Positions 1-5,730 of a DNA stretch of 5,730 nucleotides are shown piece by piece. The position numbers and the translations under genes are program-made. Position 1 is the first letter of the stretch. Each line of letters opens with the position of its first letter. This stretch comes from Alcaligenaceae bacterium (GTDB lineage: Bacteria; Pseudomonadota; Gammaproteobacteria; Burkholderiales; Burkholderiaceae_B): contig JAJUJN010000145.1 of the NCBI GenBank assembly GCA_029265335.1, forward strand, positions 1 to 5,730, given 5' to 3'. The notes under the pieces were generated by a model. That model was not told where the DNA came from. It searched no databases and worked only from the letters and a program-made list of their open reading frames with translations.

Positions 1-13
1 CACAAGAAGGCGC

Positions 14-1882
14 TCATTCGTCGGTGTTGCGCGCCTCGAGCGCCTCCCAGCGCTCCATTTTCTCCAGCAATTCGTTTTCCAGCTCGTCGATCCGCGCCTG
101 AATTTCATTCGCCCGATCGGGGCCCTCACGATAAAGGTCCGGGTCGGCCAGTTGCTCACCCAACTCGGTTTGTTCGTTTTCGAGTTTCTCGATCTGGGTG
201 GGCAGCTCGGCCAGCTCGCGTGCCTCCCACGACGTGAGGCCGCCGCTGCGTGCGCGATTCGCCGATTTGCGAGCGTCGGCCTGCGTGCGTGCGTTCTGCG
301 CCTTGGCATCGGATTCGGTTTTGCTTCGCGCCTCTTTGGCGTCTCGCGGCTGGGTAACCGCAGCGCTGGCTGCGGGAGCTGGGCGCTGTTCCAGCCAATC
401 GTCGTAGCCGCCGACATAGTCGCGCCACACGCCATCACCTTCTGCAGCGATGGTCTGGGTAACCACGTTATTGAGAAACTCGCGATCGTGGCTCACCAAA
501 AACACGGTGCCCGGGTAATCCTGCAGCAGTTCTTCGAGTAGCTCCAGTGTTTCGATATCGAGGTCGTTGGTGGGTTCGTCGAGCACCAGCACATTGGCCG
601 GTCGGGCAAACAGCCGGGCCAGGAGCAAACGCGCTCGTTCCCCACCCGATAGGCTGCGTACCGGCGAATGGGCGCGTTGCGGTGGGAACAGAAAATCACC
701 CAGATACGACATCACGTGCTTGCGCTGGTCGCCGATTTCTACCCATTCGCTACCCGGATTGATCACTTCGCTCAAGGGGGCATCGTCGTCGAGCTGAGCC
801 CGCATCTGGTCGAAATACGCTACCTGCAGTTGCGTGCCGTGGCGCACCGTGCCGGAATCGGGCTCCAGTTCACCGAGAATCAGCTTGAGAAGCGTGGTTT
901 TGCCCGCCCCGTTGGGGCCGATCACGCCGATGCGATCACCACGCAGAATCGTGGTGCTGTAGTTGCGAATCAGAGGGCGCGAATCGAACGACTTGCTCAC
1001 GTCGATCAATTCTGCCACCAGCTTGCCGGAGCGCTGTCCCGAATCCACATTGAGCTGCACATTGCCCTGGCGTTCGCGGCGGGCCTGGCGAGTTCGGCGC
1101 AAGGCTTCAAGACGGCGCACCCGGCCCTCGTTGCGCGAACTGCGGGCCTGCACGCCCTTGCGGATCCACACCTCTTCTTCGGCCAGGAATTTGTCGAAAC
1201 GGGCTTGCTCCAGGGCTTCGGCAGCCAGCATCTCGGCCTTGCGCCTTTGGTAGGCACTGAAATTGCCCGGAAAGCTGCTCAATTTGCCGCGGTCGAGTTC
1301 CACGATGCGGGTGGCGATGGCGTCGAGAAAACGTCGGTCGTGAGTGATCACCACCACGCTGCCGGCAAAATTCCTGAGCAGCTCTTCGAGCCAATCGATG
1401 CCGGCGAAGTCGAGGTGGTTGGTGGGTTCGTCGAGCAACAGAACATCGGGCTCGCGGGCCACGCCCCGGGCCAGAGCCACCCGCTTGCGCATGCCGCCAG
1501 AAAGTTCGGCCACTTTGCGGGAAGGGTCGAGCTGCAGCTTGTCGAGGAGGGCCTGCACCTGAGCCGGGCGCCGCCAGCTCTCGGGGTCGGCGGCGTCGAG
1601 CGGCAGCGATGCCTCGTCGAGCACGGCTTCGTACACGGTGTGCTCATCGTTGAGGTCGGGCTCCTGGCGAACCAGCGCTATCTGCGTGCCGCTGCTGCGC
1701 ATCACCTCGCCATCGTCGGGTTCGATATGGCCGGCGAGCAAGGCGAGCATGGACGACTTGCCGCTGCCGTTGCGACCAATAAGGCCCACGCGCTCACGCG
1801 CTTCGAGGATGAAGTCGGCGTGATCGAGCAGCGGCACATGACCAAAAGCCAGTTGCACCTGTTGCAGTTGAATCAGAGACAT
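14..1882 (-). CDS. uup: ABC-F family ATPase Uup
   Basis: Soluble duplicated ABC ATPase without membrane segments. ABC-F proteins bind the ribosome, and Uup is linked to ribosome function and to precise transposon excision in E. coli. The 622-residue product has two complete ATPase domains. Domain 1 has Walker A GRNGSGKS (36-43), signature LSGGM (127-131), Walker B with DEPTNHLD (151-158, catalytic E152) and switch His181. Domain 2 has GPNGAGKTT (322-330), LSGGE (411-415), DEPTNDLD (435-442, E436) and His465. A charged interdomain linker (about 200-290) matches the ABC-F ribosome-contacting linker. An Ala/Lys/Arg-rich tether (about 502-548) leads to a C-terminal coiled coil (about 553-612), the Uup hallmark that separates it from Ettf/EttA. 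The ATG at 1882 gives the family-typical start MSLIQLQQVQLAFG. An in-frame GTG at 1921 lies inside a hairpin and adds 13 atypical residues. Neither start has a clear Shine-Dalgarno sequence. The gene follows erpA on the same strand after two hairpins. Confidence 0.93.
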   Translation of the reverse strand: MSLIQLQQVQLAFGHVPLLDHADFILEARERVGLIGRNGSGKSSMLALLAGHIEPDDGEVMRSSGTQIALVRQEPDLNDEHTVYEAVLDEASLPLDAADPESWRRPAQVQALLDKLQLDPSRKVAELSGGMRKRVALARGVAREPDVLLLDEPTNHLDFAGIDWLEELLRNFAGSVVVITHDRRFLDAIATRIVELDRGKLSSFPGNFSAYQRRKAEMLAAEALEQARFDKFLAEEEVWIRKGVQARSSRNEGRVRRLEALRRTRQARRERQGNVQLNVDSGQRSGKLVAELIDVSKSFDSRPLIRNYSTTILRGDRIGVIGPNGAGKTTLLKLILGELEPDSGTVRHGTQLQVAYFDQMRAQLDDDAPLSEVINPGSEWVEIGDQRKHVMSYLGDFLFPPQRAHSPVRSLSGGERARLLLARLFARPANVLVLDEPTNDLDIETLELLEELLQDYPGTVFLVSHDREFLNNVVTQTIAAEGDGVWRDYVGGYDDWLEQRPAPAASAAVTQPRDAKEARSKTESDAKAQNARTQADARKSANRARSGGLTSWEARELAELPTQIEKLENEQTELGEQLADPDLYREGPDRANEIQARIDELENELLEKMERWEALEARNTDE

Positions 1883-1908
1883 GAAAGAACCAGGACGACA
1901 AACGACAA

Positions 1909-1944
1909 CCGCCCGGTGCACTCAAGGAGAGTGACGCCGGGCGG
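1909..1944 (-). terminator. Long GC-rich hairpin between erpA and uup, probable terminator or attenuator
   Basis: A perfect 8-bp outer inverted repeat, CCGCCCGG (1909-1916) with CCGGGCGG (1937-1944), encloses a 5-bp inner stem, CACTC (1919-1923) with GAGTG (1929-1933), around a 5-base loop (1924-1928). Allowing the T1917-G1936 wobble and G1918-C1935, it forms about 15 pairs with one bulged A (1934). Read on the minus strand, the stem is followed by a T-rich but interrupted stretch, TTGTCGTTTGTC, and then by the uup ATG 26 bases further on. The simplest reading is an intrinsic terminator for the argC-erpA operon. The tail is not a clean U-run, so partial readthrough into uup is possible. Confidence 0.55.
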
Positions 1945-1954
1945 CCACATGAGA

Positions 1955-1981
1955 TGTCCGCTGCGTGCGGGGCAGCGGGCA
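1955..1981 (-). other. Second inverted repeat directly downstream of erpA
   Basis: A perfect 7-bp inverted repeat, CCGCTGC (1958-1964) with GCAGCGG (1972-1978), has a 7-base loop and extends outward through a G-T wobble, a G-C pair and a T-A pair to about 10 pairs. It starts 24 bases after the erpA stop codon on the minus strand and precedes the larger hairpin by only 10 bases. No T-run follows it. It may protect the 3' end of the erpA message, act with the second hairpin in termination, or be part of a structured uup leader. Confidence 0.45.
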
Positions 1982-2004
1982 GTTAACAGACAGTATGGGT
2001 TGAC

Positions 2005-2373
2005 TTAGATCGTGAACGACGAGCCGCAGCCACAGGTGCTGGCGGCGTTGGGGTTGCGGATGACGAACTGTGCGCCTTGCAGATCTTCTTTGTAGTCGAT
2101 CTCGGCGCCCATGAGATATTGCAGGCTCATGGGATCGATCAACAGCTGAACACCGTTTTTATCGAGCTGGGTGTCGTCGTCGTTGGTGTCTTCGTCGAAT
2201 GTGAAGCCATACTGGAAGCCCGAGCAGCCGCCGCCTTGCACGAAGACGCGCAACTTGAGATCGGGGTTCGATTCTTCGAGGATGAGCTCTTTGACCTTGT
2301 TGGCCGCTGAATCGGTAAAGACAAGCGGTACAGGCGGAGCATCGAGATCGACGGTTTCGACGGTAGCATTCAT
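2005..2373 (-). CDS. erpA: Iron-sulfur cluster insertion protein ErpA (A-type carrier)
   Basis: Cytosolic A-type carrier that receives Fe-S clusters from the assembly scaffold and passes them to apo-enzymes. In E. coli it is needed for the IspG/IspH isoprenoid enzymes. The 122-residue product carries the three invariant cluster-ligand cysteines: C50 in GGGCSGF, and C114 and C116 in the C-terminal STCGCGSSF. The family blocks QYGFTFD and [10 protein letters not shown] are also intact. Length is close to the usual 110-125. The CGCGSSF ending and overall similarity to E. coli ErpA favour ErpA over IscA or SufA. The ATG is preceded by GGAG with 8-base spacing, the best ribosome binding site in the window. 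It overlaps the stop of the upstream gene as ATGA (4 bases), so translation is probably coupled. It is the last gene of the argC operon and is followed by two hairpins. There are no isc or suf neighbours, as is common for erpA. Confidence 0.96.
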   Translation of the reverse strand: MNATVETVDLDAPPVPLVFTDSAANKVKELILEESNPDLKLRVFVQGGGCSGFQYGFTFDEDTNDDDTQLDKNGVQLLIDPMSLQYLMGAEIDYKEDLQGAQFVIRNPNAASTCGCGSSFTI

Positions 2374-3383
2374 TTGGGTGACTCCTTGGCCAGCGTCATG
2401 GTTTGTTCGGCCCTGACGGCCTCGCCTTGCATGACGCGCACTGTAATGGTTGCCGGCTCAAAGCCTGGCGGGATGGCCAACAGCCCACTGGCACGTTGAT
2501 ATTGCTGAAAATCAAGGCTCGCGACCGTGTTGGCAGACGGGGCGCCTGATTCAGATATGGGGGCAGTTGCCAACCGTTCAAGAGCTATGGTAGCACTGCT
2601 GCCATCTTGCGTGCCAGTTGCCACGAACTCGAGGGTGCCCTGAAAAGCTTCGTGAGCCGGTCCGTGGCGCATGACCAACACTCGATATTGTACGAGATTA
2701 TCGCCCAAGGCATTCACCTCGGCCGAGCGGATGCTGATGCCTCTGCCGGCGTTGCCGTCGGGCACCAGACGTTCAAAGAACGCCACGCGGCGTTGCAAGC
2801 GCGCGATTTCGGCCCGGGCCGCGGCGAGCTCTGCACCCAAGGCTTCCTGGGCCGCTTCGGCCACGGCCATGCGGCTATCGAGCACGGCCTGCATCGACTG
2901 AATGGCGGCGCTGGCTTCACGCTCGGCTTCGAGCGCTCCCGTGAGAGCGGCGTTGGCCAGGTTGGCGTCGGCCAGCTGCGCTCTCAAGCTCTGCACTTGC
3001 TGCCGCAAAGCCTGCTCGCGTTGTGTGCCCAAGGCAATTTCGTCGTAGAGGCGATAAAGCCAATTGGGCTGCGCCACGATTGGCTGCGTGTGGTCGATGG
3101 GGGGAAGGGCAGGAAGAGGAATGGGCGGTGCGTTAGAGGCCGCGCCCGGTGGGCGATGTTCCCCTTCAAGGCGGCGACCATGCGAGGCTGGAGTGACGCC
3201 GCTGGCGGCGACGTGGTCTTGCGCGTTGCTGCTTTCGTTACTTTGGGCGAGTGCCGACGGCAAATGCCAGGCCATGAGCAGGCAGATGACAGCCGACAAG
3301 CAAAAGCTGGCGGCCGCGCCGCACGTGGCAGGGCGTGTGCGGGCCGCCTGGCGGGCGGCAGGGTGTGAGCCCCGCCCGCGCAT
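2370..3383 (-). CDS. DUF6776-like envelope-anchored coiled-coil protein, function unknown
   Basis: The 337-residue product has a basic N-terminus, a hydrophobic segment (about 23-46) ending in SALA, which looks like a Sec signal peptide cleaved after A46 or an uncleaved membrane anchor, and a low-complexity then Pro-rich stretch (47-105). A heptad-rich, Ala/Gln/Glu-rich coiled coil follows (about 118-205). The C-terminal domain (about 200-332) opens with [12 protein letters not shown] and runs through a predicted beta-rich region, including [11 protein letters not shown]. This opening and the position between argC and erpA recall the family I know as DUF6776; the assignment is from memory, not a search. 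No catalytic motif is seen. The start ATG overlaps the argC stop by one base (TGATG), and the stop overlaps the erpA start by four, so it probably depends on termination-reinitiation; no Shine-Dalgarno precedes it. It most likely lies at the periplasmic face of the inner membrane. The reading frame is intact, without frameshift. Confidence 0.82.
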   Translation of the reverse strand: MRGRGSHPAARQAARTRPATCGAAASFCLSAVICLLMAWHLPSALAQSNESSNAQDHVAASGVTPASHGRRLEGEHRPPGAASNAPPIPLPALPPIDHTQPIVAQPNWLYRLYDEIALGTQREQALRQQVQSLRAQLADANLANAALTGALEAEREASAAIQSMQAVLDSRMAVAEAAQEALGAELAAARAEIARLQRRVAFFERLVPDGNAGRGISIRSAEVNALGDNLVQYRVLVMRHGPAHEAFQGTLEFVATGTQDGSSATIALERLATAPISESGAPSANTVASLDFQQYQRASGLLAIPPGFEPATITVRVMQGEAVRAEQTMTLAKESPK

Positions 3384-4444
3384 CAGGGCAACACGGCCAC
3401 GTGCTGCAGGCCAGTGGTTTCGGGCAAACCGAAGAGCAGATTCATGTTCTGCACGGCTTGTCCGGAAGCGCCCTTCACCAGGTTGTCTTGCACCACCAGC
3501 ACGACGAGTTGGTTGCTGTTGCTGGGCCGATGCACGGCAATGCGCACCATATTGGAGCCGCGAACTGTGCGGGTTTCGGGTGTGCTGCCAGCGGGCATGA
3601 CGTCTACGAAAGGCTCATCGGCGTAATAGGCTTCGAACAGGGCTTGGTAGTCGGTGTTCTGCCCTTCGGGTGTGACGCGCGCATAGAGTGTGGAATGCAT
3701 GCCCCGCACCATGGGCACAAGATGCGGCACGAAGGTGAGGCCTACTGGCCGGCCCAAAAGCGCTTCGAGCTGCTCCACAATTTCGGGGTGATGCCGGTGC
3801 CCCGCCACGCCGTAGGCTTTGAAGGAGTCGGACACTTCGGAGTAGATAAGGCCGAGCTCGGCCTTGCGGCCCGCGCCGGTCACGCCCGATTTGCAGTCGG
3901 CGATAAGGTGTTGGGTGTCGATGAGTTTGCCACCTTCAGCCAGCAGCGGGGCCAGGCCCAGCGCCACCGTGGTGGGGTAGCAGCCTGGGTTGCCCACCAC
4001 TTGAGCATGACGGATGCGCTCTCGGTGCAGCTCGGGCAGGCCATAGACGGCCTCGCGCAGAATGGGCTCGCAAGCGTGCGGCATTTTGTACCAATGTTCG
4101 AAGGCGGCCGTGTTTTGCAGGCGAAAATCTGCCGCCAGGTCGATGATGCGTACGCCGGCGGCAAGCAAGCTTTCGGCCTGCGCCATGGCCACTCCGTGAG
4201 GCGTGGCAAAGAACACCACATGGCATTCGTTGAGCGCCGCCCGATCGGGGTGCGAGAAGCGCAAATTTACGTGCCCCCGCAAACTGGGATACATGTCGGC
4301 CACCGCCATGCCGTCTTCTTTGCGAGAAGTGATTGCCGTGAGCTCGACGTGAGGGTGCTGGGCCAGCAAACGCAGGAGCTCGACGCCGGTATAGCCGGTG
4401 CCGCCTACGATGCCGACCCGAATGGGAGAATCGGGTGTGGCCAT
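3383..4444 (-). CDS. argC: N-acetyl-gamma-glutamyl-phosphate reductase ArgC
   Basis: NADPH-dependent cytosolic enzyme of arginine biosynthesis that reduces N-acetyl-glutamyl-5-phosphate to N-acetylglutamate semialdehyde. The 353-residue product has an N-terminal Rossmann motif, [10 protein letters not shown] (11-20), the substrate-region block [11 protein letters not shown] (78-88) and IDLAADFRL (101-109). The catalytic cysteine is C155 in GNPGCYPTT. The block AGRKAELG (191-198) and GHRHHPEI (215-222), which carries the catalytic histidine, follow, and [15 protein letters not shown] (238-252) is also conserved. Its length fits the long (type 1) ArgC form. The ATG at 4444 is chosen because it places the Rossmann motif at residue 11, as in relatives. 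A TTG at 4513 would add 23 unconserved residues and run through the likely promoter. Only a weak GGA lies 7 bases before the ATG. It is the first gene of a coupled operon with the DUF6776-like gene and erpA, and is divergent from the M23 gene. Confidence 0.96.
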   Translation of the reverse strand: MATPDSPIRVGIVGGTGYTGVELLRLLAQHPHVELTAITSRKEDGMAVADMYPSLRGHVNLRFSHPDRAALNECHVVFFATPHGVAMAQAESLLAAGVRIIDLAADFRLQNTAAFEHWYKMPHACEPILREAVYGLPELHRERIRHAQVVGNPGCYPTTVALGLAPLLAEGGKLIDTQHLIADCKSGVTGAGRKAELGLIYSEVSDSFKAYGVAGHRHHPEIVEQLEALLGRPVGLTFVPHLVPMVRGMHSTLYARVTPEGQNTDYQALFEAYYADEPFVDVMPAGSTPETRTVRGSNMVRIAVHRPSNSNQLVVLVVQDNLVKGASGQAVQNMNLLFGLPETTGLQHVAVLP

Positions 4445-4484
4445 GACAGAATCCGCGCGCCGTAGCGCCAAAATCAAATAAGCA

Positions 4485-4513
4485 ATTATCCTGCGGGAAT
4501 GCGCGGGGGGCAA
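4485..4513 (-). promoter_or_regulatory. Candidate sigma-70 promoter for the argC operon
   Basis: On the minus strand a -35-like TTGCCC (4513-4508, 4 of 6 consensus bases) and a -10-like GATAAT (4490-4485, 5 of 6) are separated by exactly 17 bases. Transcription would begin near 4478, giving a leader of about 34 bases before the argC ATG at 4444. The surrounding stretch 4470-4490 is the most AT-rich patch in this GC-rich intergenic region. I see no convincing ARG-box or other operator. Confidence 0.42.
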
Positions 4514-4621
4514 ACGCGGCGCCCGCTACGACCGGCGGTTTGCCGGAATCGGCTGGCTGCCAACACCGTGCTCGTCATGCCTCGCCGCGATTCACTTTTT
4601 CAACTTGTCCTGGGTGTCGTG

Positions 4622-5500
4622 ATGCCTGGTTTTTCTTCTTTTGCTCTGTGGTTTCGTCGATATGCCGTTGGCTCGTTGCTCGTACTCTTGCTGAGTGCCG
4701 CCGGCGCAGCGCAGGCCGAAGGTTTTCTCACCCGGCTTCTGAACCGCCCGGTGCCCGGTGGTGTGGCGGTGGTCGGTCTGGGCAGCCAAGCCGAAGCGCC
4801 TCGCGCCTGGTACCAAGACCAACCCTTGTTGGTGCTGCGCGAAGAAGGCAGGCGGTGGATCGCCATTGCCGGCATCCCGCTCGACGTCAAACCGGGCACC
4901 CAGCAATTGGAAGTGGCCTGGCCGGATGGGTCGCGTCAAAAGGTGTCTTTTGATGTCGCAGGCCGTCATTACCGCGAACAGCACATTACGTTGAAAAACC
5001 GTCGGCAGGTGAACCCCAATCCTGAAGATTTGCGTCGAATCCGTCGCGAGCTCGACGAACAACTGGCCGCCTATGCGCGCTTTTCACCCAACCAGCCCAG
5101 CAATCTGTACTTCGACAAGCCGGTGGATGGACCGCTCTCGAGCCCCTTCGGCTTGCGTCGCTTCTTTAACGGCGAAGAGCGCAACCCGCATTCCGGCCTG
5201 GATTTTGCCGTGCCCCAAGGCACGCCGGTCAAGGCGCCGGCCGATGGCGAAGTGGTGTTGGTGGGTGATTACTTCTTCAATGGCAAAACCGTGTTCCTGG
5301 ACCACGGTCAAGGCCTGATCAGCATGTTCTGCCATCTGTCGGCCATCGACGTAGCCGTGGGCGACCAGGTCAGCCGCGGCGAGGTGGTGGGCAAAGTTGG
5401 AGCCACCGGTCGCGCCACCGGCCCTCACTTGCACTGGAACGTCAGTCTCAACGGGGTGAGAGTGGATCCTTCGATTTTCATCGGCGAATTCACCCCGTAA
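4622..5500 (+). CDS. Secreted M23/LytM-type zinc metallopeptidase
   Basis: Probable periplasmic peptidoglycan endopeptidase cleaving peptide cross-bridges. The 292-residue product has a signal peptide: basic residues near 12-13, a hydrophobic core (15-28) and likely cleavage at AQA/EGF after residue 32. An M23 N-terminal beta domain (about 35-125) and a short charged helical linker (about 133-155) follow. The LytM domain (about 165-290) has all catalytic residues: H190 and D194 in HSGLDF, H238 in CHLS, and H269 and H271 in GPHLHW. H190, D194 and H271 are the expected zinc ligands, so it should be active rather than a degenerate EnvC/NlpD-type activator. The start is uncertain. The ATG at 4622 gives the cleanest signal peptide; in-frame ATGs at 4577 and 4499 would extend it by 15 or 41 residues, and none has a good Shine-Dalgarno. 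It is divergent from argC and convergent with upp; the genes appear functionally unrelated. Confidence 0.9.
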   Translation: MPGFSSFALWFRRYAVGSLLVLLLSAAGAAQAEGFLTRLLNRPVPGGVAVVGLGSQAEAPRAWYQDQPLLVLREEGRRWIAIAGIPLDVKPGTQQLEVAWPDGSRQKVSFDVAGRHYREQHITLKNRRQVNPNPEDLRRIRRELDEQLAAYARFSPNQPSNLYFDKPVDGPLSSPFGLRRFFNGEERNPHSGLDFAVPQGTPVKAPADGEVVLVGDYFFNGKTVFLDHGQGLISMFCHLSAIDVAVGDQVSRGEVVGKVGATGRATGPHLHWNVSLNGVRVDPSIFIGEFTP

Positions 5501-5511
5501 CGCATCTTCGT

Positions 5512-5530
5512 GACGCTGCCGTCGAGCGTT
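5512..5530 (+). other. Weak hairpin just after the M23 gene
   Basis: The inverted repeat ACGCT (5513-5517) with AGCGT (5525-5529), extended by a G-T wobble, lies 11 bases after the peptidase stop codon and has a 7-base loop. No T-run follows. It is a minor structure that may help end the M23 transcript. Repeats this short can occur by chance in such GC-rich DNA. Confidence 0.2.
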
Positions 5531-5557
5531 GCATCCGTATCAACGCCTCGCGCGTAC

Positions 5558-5587
5558 GCCCGGGCGAGATCGGCCCGGGCGAGATCG
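5558..5587. repeat. Perfect 15-bp tandem duplication with palindromic core
   Basis: Two identical 15-base units, GCCCGGGCGAGATCG, lie back to back at 5558-5572 and 5573-5587 in the gap between the convergent M23 and upp genes. The first eight bases of each unit, GCCCGGGC, are self-complementary. The two cores can therefore pair with each other into an 8-bp all-G/C stem with a 7-base loop (5566-5572) on either strand. No T-run follows on either side, so it is not a standard intrinsic terminator, though it could aid termination of both genes. Confidence 0.75.
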
Positions 5588-5638
5588 AGATCTGAGTAAC
5601 TCCTCAACCGTGTGTTCAAGGCATTCGCACCGCGGCAG

Positions 5639-5730
5639 TCAATGCTTCTGCTTGGTGCCGAAGATGCGGTCACCCGCGTCGCCCAGGCCCGGAATGATGT
5701 AGCCGTGTTCGTTGAGGCCTTCGTCGATGG
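5639..5730 (-). CDS. upp: Uracil phosphoribosyltransferase, C-terminal fragment (gene continues beyond the window)
   Basis: Pyrimidine salvage enzyme converting uracil and PRPP to UMP. Only the last 29 codons and the TGA stop (5641-5639) lie in the window; the family is about 210 residues, so roughly 180 residues are outside. The visible part includes the highly conserved C-terminal block YIIPGLGDAGDRIFGT, the uracil-binding end of UPRTases, and finishes KQKH. Recognition rests on this block alone, but it is distinctive. The gene converges on the M23 peptidase with 138 bases between the stop codons. The truncation comes from the window edge, with no sign of a broken gene. Confidence 0.9.
   Translation of the reverse strand, partial: IDEGLNEHGYIIPGLGDAGDRIFGTKQKH

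Noticed and set aside
1883..1921. GTG start at 1921 extending uup by 13 residues
   Set aside because: The extension lacks a Shine-Dalgarno, begins inside the large hairpin loop region, and precedes a typical Uup N-terminus that starts at the ATG at 1882.
668..2008. 446-codon open frame on the plus strand
   Set aside because: It is fully antisense to uup and the erpA-uup gap, shows no recognisable domain, and is explained by G/C-biased third positions of the real gene on the minus strand.
2607..3368. 253-codon open frame on the plus strand
   Set aside because: It is antisense to the DUF6776-like gene, which has overlapping operon junctions on both sides and a clear signal and coiled coil; the plus frame is a shadow.
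3335..4465. 376-codon open frame on the plus strand
   Set aside because: It is antisense to argC, whose catalytic and nucleotide-binding motifs are intact on the minus strand; the plus-strand product is His/Gly-rich and resembles no known family.
4532..4546. Short inverted repeat CCGGC-GGTTT-GCCGG in the divergent region, considered as an operator or terminator
   Set aside because: A 5-bp stem is expected by chance in such GC-rich DNA. It lies upstream of the proposed argC -35 and has no T-run.
5425..5673. 82-codon minus-strand frame crossing the M23-upp gap
   Set aside because: It overlaps the ends of both real genes, and its internal DLARA repeat merely translates the 15-bp tandem repeat; no ribosome binding site or conserved sequence is seen.

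Overview
The window looks like ordinary chromosomal DNA from a GC-rich betaproteobacterium, most likely of the order Burkholderiales (Bordetella/Alcaligenaceae-like). This rests on recalled similarity of ErpA, ArgC, the M23 protein and Uup to proteins of that group, and on strong G/C at third codon positions, which opens long false antisense reading frames. No mobile element, CRISPR array, tRNA or rRNA is visible.

Layout, left to right. uup (minus, 14-1882) encodes a tandem-ATPase ABC-F protein. A 122-base gap (1883-2004) holds two consecutive GC-rich hairpins. Then comes a tightly packed minus-strand operon, in transcription order argC (4444 to 3383), a DUF6776-like coiled-coil envelope protein (3383 to 2370) and erpA (2373 to 2005). 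Its genes overlap by 1 and 4 bases, so translation is probably coupled. A divergent intergenic region (4445-4621) carries a plausible argC promoter. On the plus strand follows an intact secreted M23/LytM zinc peptidase (4622-5500). The last 92 bases are the C-terminal end of upp (uracil phosphoribosyltransferase) on the minus strand, converging on the peptidase gene. The 138-base convergent gap contains a perfect 15-bp tandem repeat with a palindromic core.

Functionally this is housekeeping: arginine biosynthesis (ArgC), Fe-S cluster delivery (ErpA), ribosome-associated ATPase (Uup), peptidoglycan or envelope remodelling (M23), pyrimidine salvage (Upp) and one envelope protein of unknown function. 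The argC and erpA products share no obvious pathway, so their coupling through an uncharacterised envelope gene is the main biological curiosity. I found no convincing new system. The points most worth checking are the double hairpin ahead of uup, the coupled argC-DUF6776-erpA unit and the palindromic tandem repeat.
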